Shown: positions 36,251-48,400, counted from the first letter of the stretch. The stretch: DNA of 64,000 nucleotides from Thermoplasma volcanium GSS1 (GCF_000011185.1 NC_002689.2:868001-932000); one strand, 5' to 3'. Numbers and translations are program-made. Notes: a model not told the origin generated them from the sequence alone.

Positions 36251-36720
36251 GATAAATAGTATTACTACTTGTATGAATTCTCTTTTCTATATTCCATATA
36301 TAATTTTAATTTCTCCATTATTGCTATAATTCACTTTGTTGGACTATCTAAACGATCGTGATCTGTTCCCCTTTAATTCTGGACAGTTTTGTATAATGAT
36401 TTTAACCATAACACCATTATGGCAATGATCAGGGGGCACTATTAGTTCCATGTGGCATGATCCACCCTATTAAGTATGTATTTCTTTTTTCATGTTCAAG
36501 TATAATAATATATATTGCACAAATGTACCGATAATAAGCAAGGCTGTTGGAACATAGAAAAAGATTGTATTAACTGTAGACCATATAATGTGGAATAGAC
36601 ATAGCTAAGAAGAAGTTTGATTACTGTATTATAGAGGAATTTTCTTATAATATTCAAGCTTTTTGTCTTACGATTTAGGATTAGACCATTACACTTATTA
36701 TGTCCTGTAAATATGTTTAT
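36251..36720. other. Gap with a possible solo IS3-type terminus
   Basis: 470 bases without a gene. Around 36361-36390 the wording TGTTCCCC...TCTGGACAG resembles the terminal repeats of the IS3 element at 29274-30667, so it may be a solo end left by a lost copy. The rest shows nothing. Confidence 0.35.
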
Positions 36721-37602
36721 TCATACACCTGATTTTGCATAGATATAACCCATACGCATGTTATGTTCTGTTGCATCTTTATTAAATAGTTTTACAGGTT
36801 TAGTATAAGTTACAGTGAATCCGGCTTCTTCAAGTTTATCCTTTAATTTTTCATAACCGTAGTGGTACTCGATTTCTATTCTTTCAAATTTCTTTAACGT
36901 ATCGTTATCCTCCTTGAGTAAATTATACTCACAGCCCTCGCAATCCATCTTTAGAACAGCCTTATCTATTTGGTAATCACTCAACAACGTTTTTAAAGAC
37001 AATATTTTAATATCCATGCCATCGGTGAATGATCTTAAATTAATAGTACCGGGGTTTTTAAAATCAGGATCTACCTTTATAGTACCATCTTGACCGTAAC
37101 CCGCATTTAATAATATTATTTTATCTTGTAGATCGTAGTTTTTGATATTTTTTAATGCTATGTTATAGGAGTACGGATATGGTTCCAAAGCGATAACTTT
37201 TTTTGCGTTATTTAATGCAAAATATATGGATGAATCGCCAATATTGGCACCTATATCAATGACAGTTTCATTTTCAACTCTGAGGAAAGCGTAAATTTCG
37301 AATCCAAAAACACCTGCAGCGTCACCGATGGGGTATTCGAACATTATGTTATGACCATTATAAGTGAATTTTATACTATTGCCTTCTAAATTCACATTAT
37401 AAATGTGATCATTCCTAGTGGTAAATAGCACAGAATACGCGTATGCCAAATCGTGATTTAAATATGTTGAATTTCCATTTTGCAATATAACCTTAATTCT
37501 ATCTCTTCCTCTCCAAACGTTCCACATAACGCCCATATAGTTCCTATATGCCTCTTTGTATCTTTTTATCGTACGCATCATATCTTTCATTCCCATTTTC
37601 AA
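36721..37602 (-). CDS. FkbM-family SAM-dependent methyltransferase
   Basis: A 293-residue FkbM-type O-methyltransferase. The SAM motif is TVIDIGANIGDSSIYFAL with the following VIALEPYPYSYNIALKNI, and the family's late motif is AVLKMDCEGCEYNLL. Such enzymes methylate sugars of surface glycans or natural products. The N-terminal ~90 residues (RYKEAYRNYMGVMWNVWRG) may position an acceptor. It sits alone between decayed genes. A relic of a second copy is at 29003-29065, so this methylation function has been duplicated and lost once. Confidence 0.85.
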   Translation of the reverse strand: MKMGMKDMMRTIKRYKEAYRNYMGVMWNVWRGRDRIKVILQNGNSTYLNHDLAYAYSVLFTTRNDHIYNVNLEGNSIKFTYNGHNIMFEYPIGDAAGVFGFEIYAFLRVENETVIDIGANIGDSSIYFALNNAKKVIALEPYPYSYNIALKNIKNYDLQDKIILLNAGYGQDGTIKVDPDFKNPGTINLRSFTDGMDIKILSLKTLLSDYQIDKAVLKMDCEGCEYNLLKEDNDTLKKFERIEIEYHYGYEKLKDKLEEAGFTVTYTKPVKLFNKDATEHNMRMGYIYAKSGV

Positions 37603-38329
37603 TCCTACCCTTTACCTTTTTATAAGATGTGACAAAGATCCTCTATTTATTTTTTTTCATAACACGATGTGTACTTGTTTATCGCTTGTTATTTCCTTTC
37701 CTTAGGTTCAATAGATGCTATTTTTTCTTACATTCACTGTATCTCTTCTTGAAATATATTTGCAGAGCTACCTTACGTCCTCAACCATTGTGTTGTCAAG
37801 AATATGCAGTTTGCTCTTAAGTACATAACGTATACTGAAATTTTTCCTAAAATTTACCAATTAATAGTTTAGCTGTATTGGGCTTCAATCTTATTTAATG
37901 ATTCCTAATGGTTATAAAATCAGATCTTTTCATTCCTAATTCAAGCATCTCGATAATGGAATAATCTATCATATATCTAACTTGTTCTTAAAATCATAAA
38001 TTAAGGGATGTTTCGTATCTGTAATTGAAAGCAGAAGTCAAATTGATTGGTTAAGACCTATTGTATTGATATCTTTCCTTATTAATGATTGAAGAATTGC
38101 ATATCCGTAATTGAACCTTGCATTTATAGGATCAGTTACTCAATATTCCACTAATATTATTTATTCTTCCCAGATTGGAAATTGAATTCATGTGCCAATT
38201 CATTTAATATTTTTGGGATAATTGAGAAATAAGAAGATGCATCGCAACAATCATAAGTCGTTAGGTTTTTTGTCTTTATAATACGATCTCTCATACTCAT
38301 TTTTAATCTCTATCGTATCTATATTGTAA
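37603..38329. other. Decayed A+T-rich DNA
   Basis: About 730 bases upstream of the FkbM gene. It should include that gene's promoter near 37625. No other coding, RNA or repeat feature is convincing. Confidence 0.4.
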
Positions 38330-39050
38330 AAATTTGAAGGAATAGCCAGTAAATTCATAGATGAATACACGACTGTATACGTGAATTGCGTTACACTATC
38401 ATATGCAATGATTCAACAATTTGTTCTGAATCTCAACGGCTTTACATTTAAAAAAGGTGTAAACACAGTAAACAATACATTTGTCGATCCAGCAACAACG
38501 ACGAGGTAAGCAACATAATCGTACAGTATGACATAAATATAACTAATAATGAATTCTACCCTTACAACGTAGGCGTATTTTGCAATATGTGATGCAGGAA
38601 GCTCGATGATAGTTCGCGCCGATTCCAATACTATCACGAATAATACCTTTGTAAAGGTTAACTCTACAGCGAACAATTCGCCCATAAAATATGGAGATCC
38701 TTCGTCTATCCCTAATATACTATGGCATTGAATTTAATTAGGTTGGTCTACCGGCAAATACGTCCTGAACGTTGTTAATGGAACTACATACAACACGAAA
38801 AATTCATCCGTTATATTTATAAAGGTTCCCAACGATCCTACAAAGCGACATAAATAGGATAAAACTTTATATCTAGCACAGATAACTTGATATCACCATA
38901 CGTTGCGATTAATCTTCCCTTAGCCTTATCTCCAGGGTATACGGTACCATTTAAAGAAGATCGGTCTGCCCAAAAAATACAGATGTTTCGTCACATTAAA
39001 TAGAATAACCAAAAACAGCACGAATCAATATGTAAACTTTACAGCATAAA
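38330..39050 (+). pseudogene. Relic of an Asn/Thr-rich secreted surface protein
   Basis: Short open stretches in shifting frames read like a secreted archaeal glycoprotein: GVNTVNNTFVDPATTT, VQYDINITNNEFYPYNVG, NTFVKVNSTANNSPIKYG, STGKYVLNVVNGTTYNTKNSS and YVAINLPLALSPGYTVPF. Many N-x-S/T glycosylation sites and beta-rich patterning are seen. Frameshifts and stops are too many for expression. Its base content is less A+T-rich than its flanks. It suggests a former surface or S-layer-like protein gene beside the glycan genes. Confidence 0.5.
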
Positions 39051-39194
39051 ATGTGGCTTACATATACTCCATTGAATTGGCTAAGGTTATTACACACGGG
39101 ATCGATTGCTGTTAATTGTAATGCTGTAACGATACTGAAACTTGATATCATATCACGTACAAGATTACATTCACGGATCCGGCATCTTCCATGC

Positions 39195-39690
39195 TGGCTA
39201 GTACTCCTGAATCCTGGCCATGCTTATTGTATCGATTGTTTCCATGGATGCTTCTTTGGTTACTTCATCCATGTTACCTAATGTTACCATGAGTTCTAAA
39301 GAGGTAACATGGGCATGGTAACATTTCTTAACAGATCCGCTATTATAGGCATTTTCCTGAATGGAAACATGCAAAGGAAACACGTTGCCACATATTGTCC
39401 CATGCATATGTCCCATTTACTCCGAACACACCAGCAGAACCAAAATTATACGCAATTTCCTATGTTGCAATTAGTGTTGCAACGGTTGCAACATGGTCAC
39501 CATGAAAAAGCCAGCGTTCGTTAGAAGACCCTCTATTTTAGGCATTTTCCGATGTTGCAACTGGTGTTGCAACAGTTGCAACATAGTGTTGCATATTCAT
39601 TTTATCCTATATTATCCTAATTCCATATTTTAATTTTCATATCCATATTTTATTTTATTGCAACATGATCGGTTGCAACATGTTGCAATC
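39195..39690. repeat. Cluster of GTTGCAAC- and GGTAAC-type inverted repeats
   Basis: The octamer GTTGCAAC or its 6-7-base core TTGCAAC occurs about ten times, often as facing pairs (TGTTGCAAC ... GTTGCAACA), together with GTTACC/GGTAAC pairs near 39277-39322. Around them a ~45-base block recurs three times, with GCATTTTCC-like cores near 39349, 39451 and 39540, spaced about 90-100 bases. No long frame is preserved. The pattern fits clustered protein-binding sites or iterons more than coding DNA. Confidence 0.6.
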
Positions 39691-40283
39691 GGCCTTAATT
39701 CATGATACCGATCATATGGATTTTTGATCCCATTTCCCCGATAATGACCTTTCAGTTTTTCTAAAATTTTTATTCTGTACGGTCTGTGATTCATGGTTGT
39801 CATGATAATTTTCTTCCACATCAATTAGTACATCTTAAACTTTAAAACCAACAGGATATGATTTTATGTAAAATAGTTGACTTTAATATAAATAGGTGTC
39901 TTTCGAACATGTTTAAAACCATTTTCCGATGGCATCGATATTAAAATATTGTCTTTGAAATGCAAGAATGATATATATTGAAATGGAATGCAAAGACCTA
40001 AAATTATCCTTCAAAAAATTTGTACCGTAATTAAAGTTATACGTAAAGAAGAGAAAAATTTAATTCATGATCAGTATGTTACGACTTAAAAATTTCTTAT
40101 TACATATATTTGATATATACTCCATTGTATATTTTGCAACCAATTTGTAATACTATTAACAAGCTTCCATTAGATACATATCTTTTACTTTCCACAGTAA
40201 GCGGAAGCAAGGAATGCAACATTGCATTTTGTTGATGAAATCAAGATAACAGGCATAGCGGTGTTCAAGAAATTATTTTATTT
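39691..40283. other. Non-coding DNA between the repeats and the recombinase relic
   Basis: About 590 bases of A+T-rich sequence. No convincing frame, RNA gene or repeat is seen. Confidence 0.4.
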
Positions 40284-41184
40284 GACAAAGGTAAGGGTTA
40301 TTTACAGTAATTTGCAGGATATGTTCCTTAATCAGGAAAAATGATATTATAAAAATGCTATTGAATTTCAAGAAGAAATATATGGGTCCGACTTTTGTTG
40401 ATTATGAAACCGTTATGAAAAGGTTTTATAAATGGTAATTTGGCACATTGCCAGATTATATTGAAAATTTAAAGGTCAGGAAGCCAAGCCGTGATAAGAA
40501 GATAAGTCTGATTACCAGGACAGGTGTCGATGAAATAATTAGAAACTGCAACAATGCCAGGGATAAGGCAATTATATCCATTTTATATTATTCAGGGTGC
40601 AGGGTAAGTGAAATATTATCTTTAAAAATATCCGATATTGTTTATGAAGAATATTGTGTGATATCGCATTTTCATGGCAAAACAGGTAATAGAATCTTGG
40701 GAATAATAGGCTATTCTACAGCATATTTAAGGGATTATATAAAAATAAAATATGATGGGGATTAATACCTTTTTACGTGGCAACAGGGAGATACAATGCA
40801 TAAGCGATTACATTATTACGCAGTAAGAAAATTATTTTTTAATGTTAAAAAACGTGCAGGAATAGATAAAAGGATGTATCCACATTTGTTCAGGCATACA
40901 AGAGCTTCGTTGCTAGCTTCTAAAGTTACCGAAGTATCTTTGGAAAATCAGATGGTATGAATTAATGAAAGCTAGATGGCTGTAATATATGTGTATTTAT
41001 CTGGAATGGATCAGGATGACGCAATTCTTAAAGCTTATGGAATTGTTGTAAAAGAAGATAAAATAATAGTAGAGAAATCCAATATAATACTGGATATGAC
41101 AAAGAAGATAATGGAGAAATCACAGGATGCTTTTAAATCGCAATTAATAGAAAATATATTGGAGGAAATTTTAAAAAGATCCTG
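40284..41184 (+). pseudogene. Tyrosine recombinase/integrase (XerA-like), decayed
   Basis: The pieces assemble into an archaeal tyrosine recombinase: an N-terminal SAM-like part (GPTFVDYETVMKRFYKW, then TAA), DYIENLKVRKPSRDKKISL, the first catalytic arginine in YYSGCRVSEILSL, then TAA 40762, then the HxxR box in YPHLFRHTRASLLAS and the tyrosine region AVIYVYLSGMDQDDAILKAYGI. Several stops and a frameshift near 40960 kill it. Such enzymes integrate mobile elements or resolve chromosome dimers; here it probably marks a lost integrated element. Confidence 0.75.
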
Positions 41185-41639
41185 AATTGTTAGAAAAATT
41201 TAGAAATGAAATAAACAAATAAATATTCAGTAATATTTTAGCTCCTATTATTAATAGACTAAGACAACACATATCTATTAATGAATAGATTTATTGCAAT
41301 AATGGTGTATTCCTTTAAAAACACAGAAAAACCAATGGTAATCATATATCTATGACATAGAAAAATACCTTAAAGCCTGACACAGATGCTTTAGATAAAC
41401 AAAAACACAGTATAAAAAGAGAGATTCTAATGTAATTTCAAAAATAAAAATATCAAGTATATGATTCTATAAATATGACCATACTATTAGAAATAGCCTT
41501 CTCCACATTATTACCAGTGATGGTCAATTTATATTATTTCCCGAAAATGAATATACCTTTTTAATTTATCAATTATATTTATACGACAATATGCTAATCC
41601 GCATAGCATCTTTGATCCAGGGCATTTTATGCATAATTC
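41185..41639. other. Decayed A+T-rich DNA
   Basis: About 450 bases with only tiny frames between the recombinase relic and the aldo/keto reductase relic. Nothing recognisable. Confidence 0.35.
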
Positions 41640-42145
41640 CTGAGGTATTTTTATTATTTTATCCTCCATATATTTCCATGTGAAATGGGGCTGTATATAA
41701 TAATTGCTATATTATTATTCTTGCAGTAATCATAAAGCCCTGACCTTTCTATATCCCTTGCAATTATACTATACTCAACCTGATCAAATGTAATTTCATA
41801 TTTTTCGTAGAACTCTGTGCATTTTCAGCTTACTTTGCAGAGAAATTGTTAATACCTATATTCTTAATTTTGCCCTCGTCCATTAATTCCTCCGTTGCCT
41901 TCATTGTTTCTCCAATGAGTACATCTGGATTTGGCCAGTTAAACTGGTAAAGATCTAAATAATCGATACCCAGCTTGTTTAAGCTAGCTTCGCGCGCTTT
42001 CATCAAATCATCGTAGCGGAAATGGTTTGCCCATACCTTGCCTGCTATAAAAAGATCATCCCTTTTATAATCTCTTATTGCTTCCCTATTATTGGCTCTG
42101 TGCCATATATTTCAGCTTTATCAATAAAATTCACTCACCGGGGTC
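41640..42145 (-). pseudogene. Aldo/keto reductase relic
   Basis: Minus-strand pieces read DKAEIYGTEPIIGK, then in another frame DDLFIAGKVWANHFRYDDLMKA, LNKLGIDYLDLYQFNWPNPDV, MDEGKIKNIGINNFSAK, then after a stop YEITFDQVEYSIIARD and GLYDYCKNNNIAIIIYSPIS. This is the NADPH-dependent aldo/keto reductase barrel with the catalytic tyrosine (AEIYG) and the IGxSNFS strand. At least two frameshifts and one stop inactivate it. The 250 bases to the next gene hold nothing clear. Confidence 0.75.
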
Positions 42146-42395
42146 TAACATATTTGTTTCTAATACATCCGAAAGCAATAAAAATCATATTTTACGTTAT
42201 TCGTATATATATTTCCTTGTCTCATGCTTTTTATTTGAATTGTTATTATTACTAACAGATATTATTTCATATAAATCGCAATCAGTATAATTTAAAATAT
42301 TATTTAAATTTAGTGTGTCTTTTACAGATATAATTATAGAAATTCCTTCCATTAAATGTTTATCTTTTATAAAATAATAAATTTTTTTATTATTT

Positions 42396-43451
42396 TTATA
42401 TGGTATTTAAAAGAAATGATATATACAAAAATATTTTTGTTGAAAGTTTTTTAGAAATAAATTTACCAAATAATACTAAAATAAACGCACCTGAAAGATA
42501 AATACTTTTTCTCATTGTTACAAACTTAAAGAATAATTTAATATCGTTTATATTAATTTCATATTCGTTTAATAAATATAATTGTGATTTCCGAGCTGAT
42601 ATTGTAAGTTTGAGATAATCACATAATGGTTGTTTATTATCATAGAAATTATATAAATTATTCTTAATACAAAATTCATTAAATATATATACAATAGCAT
42701 TTAAAGTTTCTTTGGCAATAGTAAAATTTTTATTTTTGAAGTTTTTTATTTCTAAATCACAAGAGGTGTTGGACCATGAATTATGGATAAACCAAATTGA
42801 TAAGGGTTTATCATATATCAAAATTTCTTTTGAGGTATCTGATTTGCCTGAAAGACAAAAAAAGAAACACATATCATGTGCTATTCTTATATTTTCCAAA
42901 ATGTCTAAGCAATCATTAAAATATGATTTTCTTATTGTAATAGCTGACATATTGAAGGCTATTAATTTTTTACTTATAAGATAATTGATGGTTTTAATAT
43001 TGTTCAATTCGATTAATTTTAGAAATATTTTTTTATTTTTCTTGTTTTCACTATAATCTATTTCAAATAATCTATTATTGGTTTTAATAAAATTATTATG
43101 ATAATAAACAAGATTTGGATTACTAATAAAAATATCATAAACTTCCCTTAATTTATTTGGAAAAAATAAATCATCGTCTTCTAAAAATGATACTATTTCA
43201 CCTTTTGACACATAAAGCGCTTCAGATATTTTTCCGCCCAGTGATTTGTTTTCACTTATTATTCCTTTAATATTATTTTCTTTAATGAAATTATCTATCG
43301 TATCATCCTGAAAATTTTTGATGACAATAATTTCATAATATTCTCTGTCTAATGTTTGATTCAATGCACTTTTTATGGCATCCAATAAAAATTCCTTTCT
43401 GTTGTATGCAATTATTATGACGCTTATGTATGGTAATTTTTCATTCTCCAT
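42396..43451 (-). CDS. Family 2 glycosyltransferase, module-sharing copy B
   Basis: A 351-residue GT-A enzyme. Residues about 7-97 carry ISVIIIAYNRKEFLLDAI and FLEDDDLF and are nearly the same as copy A at 24969-25913; the DNA identity (43183-43427) is 242 of 245 bases. After the metal-binding DDD the two proteins part company: this one goes on as FFPNKLREVYDIFISNPNLVYYHNN, with a C-terminal hydrophobic helix (SIYLSGAFILVLFGKFI). Outside the shared module the gene is far more A+T-rich, so the module seems to have been pasted in. Confidence 0.85.
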   Translation of the reverse strand: MENEKLPYISVIIIAYNRKEFLLDAIKSALNQTLDREYYEIIVIKNFQDDTIDNFIKENNIKGIISENKSLGGKISEALYVSKGEIVSFLEDDDLFFPNKLREVYDIFISNPNLVYYHNNFIKTNNRLFEIDYSENKKNKKIFLKLIELNNIKTINYLISKKLIAFNMSAITIRKSYFNDCLDILENIRIAHDMCFFFCLSGKSDTSKEILIYDKPLSIWFIHNSWSNTSCDLEIKNFKNKNFTIAKETLNAIVYIFNEFCIKNNLYNFYDNKQPLCDYLKLTISARKSQLYLLNEYEININDIKLFFKFVTMRKSIYLSGAFILVLFGKFISKKLSTKIFLYISFLLNTI

Positions 43452-43573
43452 TTAAATAGTTATATATTTTATACATATAAAATTTATTACTAGATACACA
43501 TCACAAATTGAAAGGTAAGATGGGTATTACAATGTTATAAATTTTATAACATAAAAATTATTGAAATCATTGC

Positions 43574-44704
43574 TTATTTAAGAACATTCATTAAGATTCT
43601 ACAGTGTCTTTCCCAAGTATATTCTCTGGTTATATTTAATAAGTTGTTCTGTAGTTTTTCATAATTGATTTCATTATTATTTTCCAATATAAAATTGGAT
43701 ATTTTGTTAATATCATTTTTATCTACAATATACCCACCACCATATTTTGTAATTATATCAGAAATTCCCAATGTGGAATCTATAATCACAGGTGTAAGAT
43801 GCGAGATAGCGAATACTGTAGCGGTTCCCAGACCGTACTCCTTGGTACCACCAAATCTAATTACAAATTTTGAAGAAGCATATAATTCATCAAGTTCTTC
43901 ATCAGGCATATTATCATTTATGATAACTTTTTCCTGTAAATTTCTTTTATATACATTATTTTTAAAATCTTCAAATTCAGATTTTAGATTCCATCTTCCA
44001 ATAAAATAAAGTTTAAAATCAGGTATAGCTTCGATAATATCTAAATAAGTATCGGGTGATCTGTCCTTGCCCCAAGTAGACGTTGCAAGGATTATATTAT
44101 CCCTTTCATGAAAGTTTTTAGTTTTTTGTAATGTCATTCCTACTAAATCTGGTTCACATTTAAATCCATATATAGATGTTACATTATTGGCAATTTTCTC
44201 GGTTACAGCAAAAATTTTATCTGCATTTTTTAAAACGTCTCTCTCCATTTTAGTAGCTATTTTACCTAATACAGGAACATTATACTTACCATTAACATGT
44301 TCGTGCATCATTACAGAGTATGGAATTCCCAGCTTTCTCTTAATTTTTAGACCAGCCAATCCAGCCCACTGGTCGTGACATATTATATAATCCGCGTCCC
44401 CCTTTTTAACAGATCTTGCAAATTTATTTATAAGGTTATAATCAACTGTGCCTTCTCCTCTTCTATCAAGCATAAATAGGCCTGTTATAAATGAGTATAT
44501 GAGTTTCGGTTTATAGTTTTCACCTGAAAATATTTCATAATCTATATCCTCAAGTTTATTTAAAAGATTCCTGCCACTTTCCGTTGCTCTCAAAAAAACA
44601 AGTTTGACTTTATACCCCATTTTAGTTAATTGTTTTGCCTCAGCTATTGCTATTTTCTGTGCTCCTGCAGTCCATAGAATTCTAACCAAAATTATTATCT
44701 TCAT
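43574..44704 (-). CDS. Family 4 (GT-B) glycosyltransferase
   Basis: A 376-residue GT-B enzyme. It opens with IILVRILWTAGAQKIAIAEAKQL, has the acceptor-side YSVMMHEHVNGKYN and the donor-side ATSTWGKDRSPDTYLDII and YLDII-FIGRWN segments. The Ex7E region is altered (GGTKEYGLGTATVFAISHLTPVI), so the second glutamate is not obvious. It lies 122 bases upstream of the family 2 gene on the same strand and is A+T-rich. Probably acts on the same glycan; specificity unknown. Confidence 0.82.
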   Translation of the reverse strand: MKIIILVRILWTAGAQKIAIAEAKQLTKMGYKVKLVFLRATESGRNLLNKLEDIDYEIFSGENYKPKLIYSFITGLFMLDRRGEGTVDYNLINKFARSVKKGDADYIICHDQWAGLAGLKIKRKLGIPYSVMMHEHVNGKYNVPVLGKIATKMERDVLKNADKIFAVTEKIANNVTSIYGFKCEPDLVGMTLQKTKNFHERDNIILATSTWGKDRSPDTYLDIIEAIPDFKLYFIGRWNLKSEFEDFKNNVYKRNLQEKVIINDNMPDEELDELYASSKFVIRFGGTKEYGLGTATVFAISHLTPVIIDSTLGISDIITKYGGGYIVDKNDINKISNFILENNNEINYEKLQNNLLNITREYTWERHCRILMNVLK

Positions 44705-44905
44705 TTTGGTGTGTATAAATATTTAATATAAAATTTTATGCATTTCGTTATTGGCTGTGTACATAATTCTGTGTAAATATAAACCCCGGTTATTAATGCA
44801 AGGATCATTAAGGAACATATGAAAGAGTCCCTTTTGAGTAAGAAGACAGTAAAACAGTGAACACAACCATACGAAATTACACTTTATACGTGTCTTACAA
44901 TTATA

Positions 44906-45232
44906 TTAAAATTTGATGACTTCATAGGCGGTGTTTTCAAGGATTTCGCAATTATCTGACATGAGGCGCCACTCCATCCCTATGTGGTTGAATTCATCCA
45001 CTGTCTGAATCACTATTACATCTCCTGGAGATAATTTTACATTCATCAACTTTCCCTTATTGCATAGATGATTCTTATTGTTGAAATAACTATCCGTATA
45101 GAAGTAAAACAAAGTTCCGTGAATGACCTCAATTTCATTCTTATCAATGCAGGTATGGAGGCGTGCCATAAATGAGAAAACCTGGGAATTTTTATTTTCT
45201 GGTAGGTACAGCATTATAACGAACAAATACAT
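44906..45232 (-). CDS. Hypothetical protein, 108 aa
   Basis: I do not recognise it. It could be intact or the tail of a lost gene. It has no signal peptide; the second half (VKLSPGDVIVIQTVDEFNHIGMEWRLMSDN) is strand-rich and resembles a small beta-barrel. Composition is somewhat less A+T-rich than its neighbours. The plus-strand frame 45335-45454 nearby (39 residues, EKIDKRLGINIPLKNLWKLT) is likewise unassigned. Confidence 0.35.
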   Translation of the reverse strand: MYLFVIMLYLPENKNSQVFSFMARLHTCIDKNEIEVIHGTLFYFYTDSYFNNKNHLCNKGKLMNVKLSPGDVIVIQTVDEFNHIGMEWRLMSDNCEILENTAYEVIKF

Positions 45233-45497
45233 ATAGGAATTATTAACCGGAAGCAGTGTTCAGCCTGTCAGTTAAAGGTGTATTGTTAAAGTTCCCAAAA
45301 GTATACGTAAATAGCCCATTGAAGTAAGAAAACAATGAGCAAAATATATTCAATCGTTGAAAAGATAGACAAAAGACTCGGAATTAATATACCTCTTAAA
45401 AATCTGTGGAAACTGACAGTTTCGCACAAAAATCTGTTATTTAGCATATTATAACAACATCATAAAAATAAATGTGGTATCGTTTAATCTTATTCAT

Positions 45498-48400
45498 TCA
45501 AATTTTATTTTTTCTATAGGTGTCCAACACAAAGTATGAAAGCACAGCTAAATAAATTATTATGCCTATATAAAATACATCCATTATTACTTTTCCCTTA
45601 GTTATTATCTTAATATCATTTAATGAAGCTATACTTTTATTTATGATAAAGATGCTGTTTCCATAAATTCCGGGTATGGAACTATAAAGTTTCCCCCCGT
45701 AACTCGCCCTATATTCCCTTAAGCTCGGGTATATTGAGACTATAATAGATGTATTTTTGTTATTTAATAAAGATGTGTTTTTAATCAAAATTAAGGCTGC
45801 AACTTTGGTATAGCCTTTCAAATATAATCCTTTGCTAAAATTAAACTTTACCCATTGGTAATTATTCATTGTACTATTTTCCATATAGATAAGGGCACTT
45901 CCATTGTTTCCATTCAATAAAGTATTATTCAATGTCACAAAGTTGCCAAAGGGCAATGTTGAATTTTCACTTATGTGCGGATATGGTATATATCTGCAAC
46001 TTAAATTATTGATATAAAATGTGCCATTGGTAGAGTCGTATAGCCTAAAGTCAACATATTTTTCTATGGCGGGAAATGTATAGGAGAAAGTGTATTTTTT
46101 ATATGAATTGGAGACATTGAAATTATACCCTGAATATACATTATCGGTATATATATTGCTTCTCGGTTCTCCCATGAATAGTACCGAACCAGTGCCATTG
46201 ACAGATGCTTTAGCATAAAATGTAAGCTTTAATGAAACCACTGTTGAGTTGATGGAGTTGCTATTTACATAAAATCCTCCTGCACCACCATCAAATGAAC
46301 CATTATACGAAACACTAACACCGTTACTATACGCATTGCCTGTAATTTTTATTGTTCGATTATAATAAGAATAGTATGCTTCATTATTTACCCATAACGT
46401 CAAAGTGAAATTGTCGGGCAATCCAGTAGCATAATTGTGTCCAGCACCTGAGATAGTTTTATTGGAACTTAAGTTGAAATAGGGGGACTCGGTTGAACCT
46501 ACTAAGGTAGATAGATATCCGGGTGTGTCTATGGAAATATCTTTGCTATTATTGTCAAAATTCACAGGTAATCCATATTTATTGTCATAGGTGATTGCAA
46601 CATTATAGCCCAAGGTCTTGAATAAATATGGGAGTGAAACTTCATAGATATTATTTCCTTCATAGTTTAACAGCAGGTTAGACGTATAAATTGAAGTAAA
46701 GTTATCTACCTCAAATATGTCTACTTGATATTTATTATATATCTCCTTCAATCCGGTGGTATTCTGTAGAAAACTCTGTGCTTGTGTAAAACTCTTAAAA
46801 CCCGCGTTAGAAAATGTATATTCAAATATTGCCCCTGGATTCTTCTGTATGTCCTGATTTGAAATCACAACGTATTTTACACCAGAATATAATAAATTAT
46901 AATATAAATCTACACTCAAATTATTTGATGTAATATAATCCAAGTTAGGTATGGATGCTTCTGGGTGTGGTGGTGCATATACCCTATTACTAAATGCAGG
47001 ACCACCAATCCATAGTATGTTGAAATTGCTCTTCTGCGATGAAATAAAATCATAGGCATGGATAACACTGCTATTGATGTTTAATGGCGTATATCCACCT
47101 ATATTGGCAACATGATTTCCATATGCAGTATCAGGAGCTCTTGCCGGATAAAATGTACCGTCGAATGCCTGCCAGCCAGAAAATATAACAATAAACATTA
47201 TAAATATTATCACAAATACCTGAAATTTATTATTTTTAAAATATTTTTTATTTTTAATGTTTTCGATATAATTTTTTATAATTGATATGTTTATATTGAA
47301 TTTATCCTTATCTGATTTTATATCTACATGAAAATGCATATTCATTAAATTTACAAGAGACATTGAAAATAATATATAGTACATTGATGCAATAACGTTA
47401 ATTACGTGCCCGGGAAGAGACAGCGTTGTTCCTATTGAGCCTCCAATCAGTGGAATTTTACTTATATGCAACTCTAAGTAAAATAAAGGCTTTATATAAT
47501 AAACAAGTGACATTGTATAGAATATTATAAATAATATTATAACTGGGAATACAATTTTTCTAGTTTTCCTGAAAACGATTGAAATTAATGATATAACAGG
47601 AACCATTATTACTGTTAATAGCCATATATATGTTATAAAGCCATCTGGCAATAACAGCTGCGATGGATACATTAAAGATTTCACTGAACTTATTTTGTTG
47701 CCATAGAATAATATATTTGGTGGTGCATAAACGATTGTTGACCATAAATGCCCTATTAATATCAACGGGTATAATGGCTTTATGTTTCCGCTGAAGAAAG
47801 ATATCGTTCCATAGCTGTAAACTCTTAATGCACCAACAGCCGTTATCGTAGATCCAGAACTGGATGTCAACACAAGCCCGAGTATAACAAAAGCCACCGG
47901 AATTATTGTGGATATTATTGTTAATATAGCATATTTGAATCTATATATAAAATCTCTATTGATTAAACCTGCTATTATGCTGCCGATTATTATAGAAATA
48001 AAATAAAATGTAGTGTAATCCGGTTCTACAAGTATAGATATAGTTAATAATATGGTTGATACTAAAAATGCCATTTTCATATTTTTCCATGAGATAAAAG
48101 CTAATAGTATAATTGCTATAAATATTATATTTAAGTTGTCTGAATATGAACCACCATCGTTAATGAGGTTTAGTGAGGTAAAGTTTGAGAATATAAATAA
48201 TACAATAATGAATTTTACCGCTATTATTTCATATTTATTTTTGGTTTGTAAAAATTTTGATGTTATCATCGTGGCAAAAATATAAGCAAAAAAAAGATAT
48301 AAAACAAAGGTGTAATATATAAATACCCTTTCAGTTATCATAACACTATTTGTGAATAAAGTTATGACATAATATGGCCAATCTATTATCAACCTTGAAA

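Noticed and set aside
39195-39690. CRISPR array
   Set aside because: The repeated units are short palindromic cores with irregular spacing and unequal flanks; there are no identical 24-40 base repeats with regular spacers and no cas genes nearby.
42022-42290. Plus-strand frames of 70-77 codons
   Set aside because: They are opposite a clear aldo/keto reductase relic or consist of A+T-rich hydrophobic nonsense.
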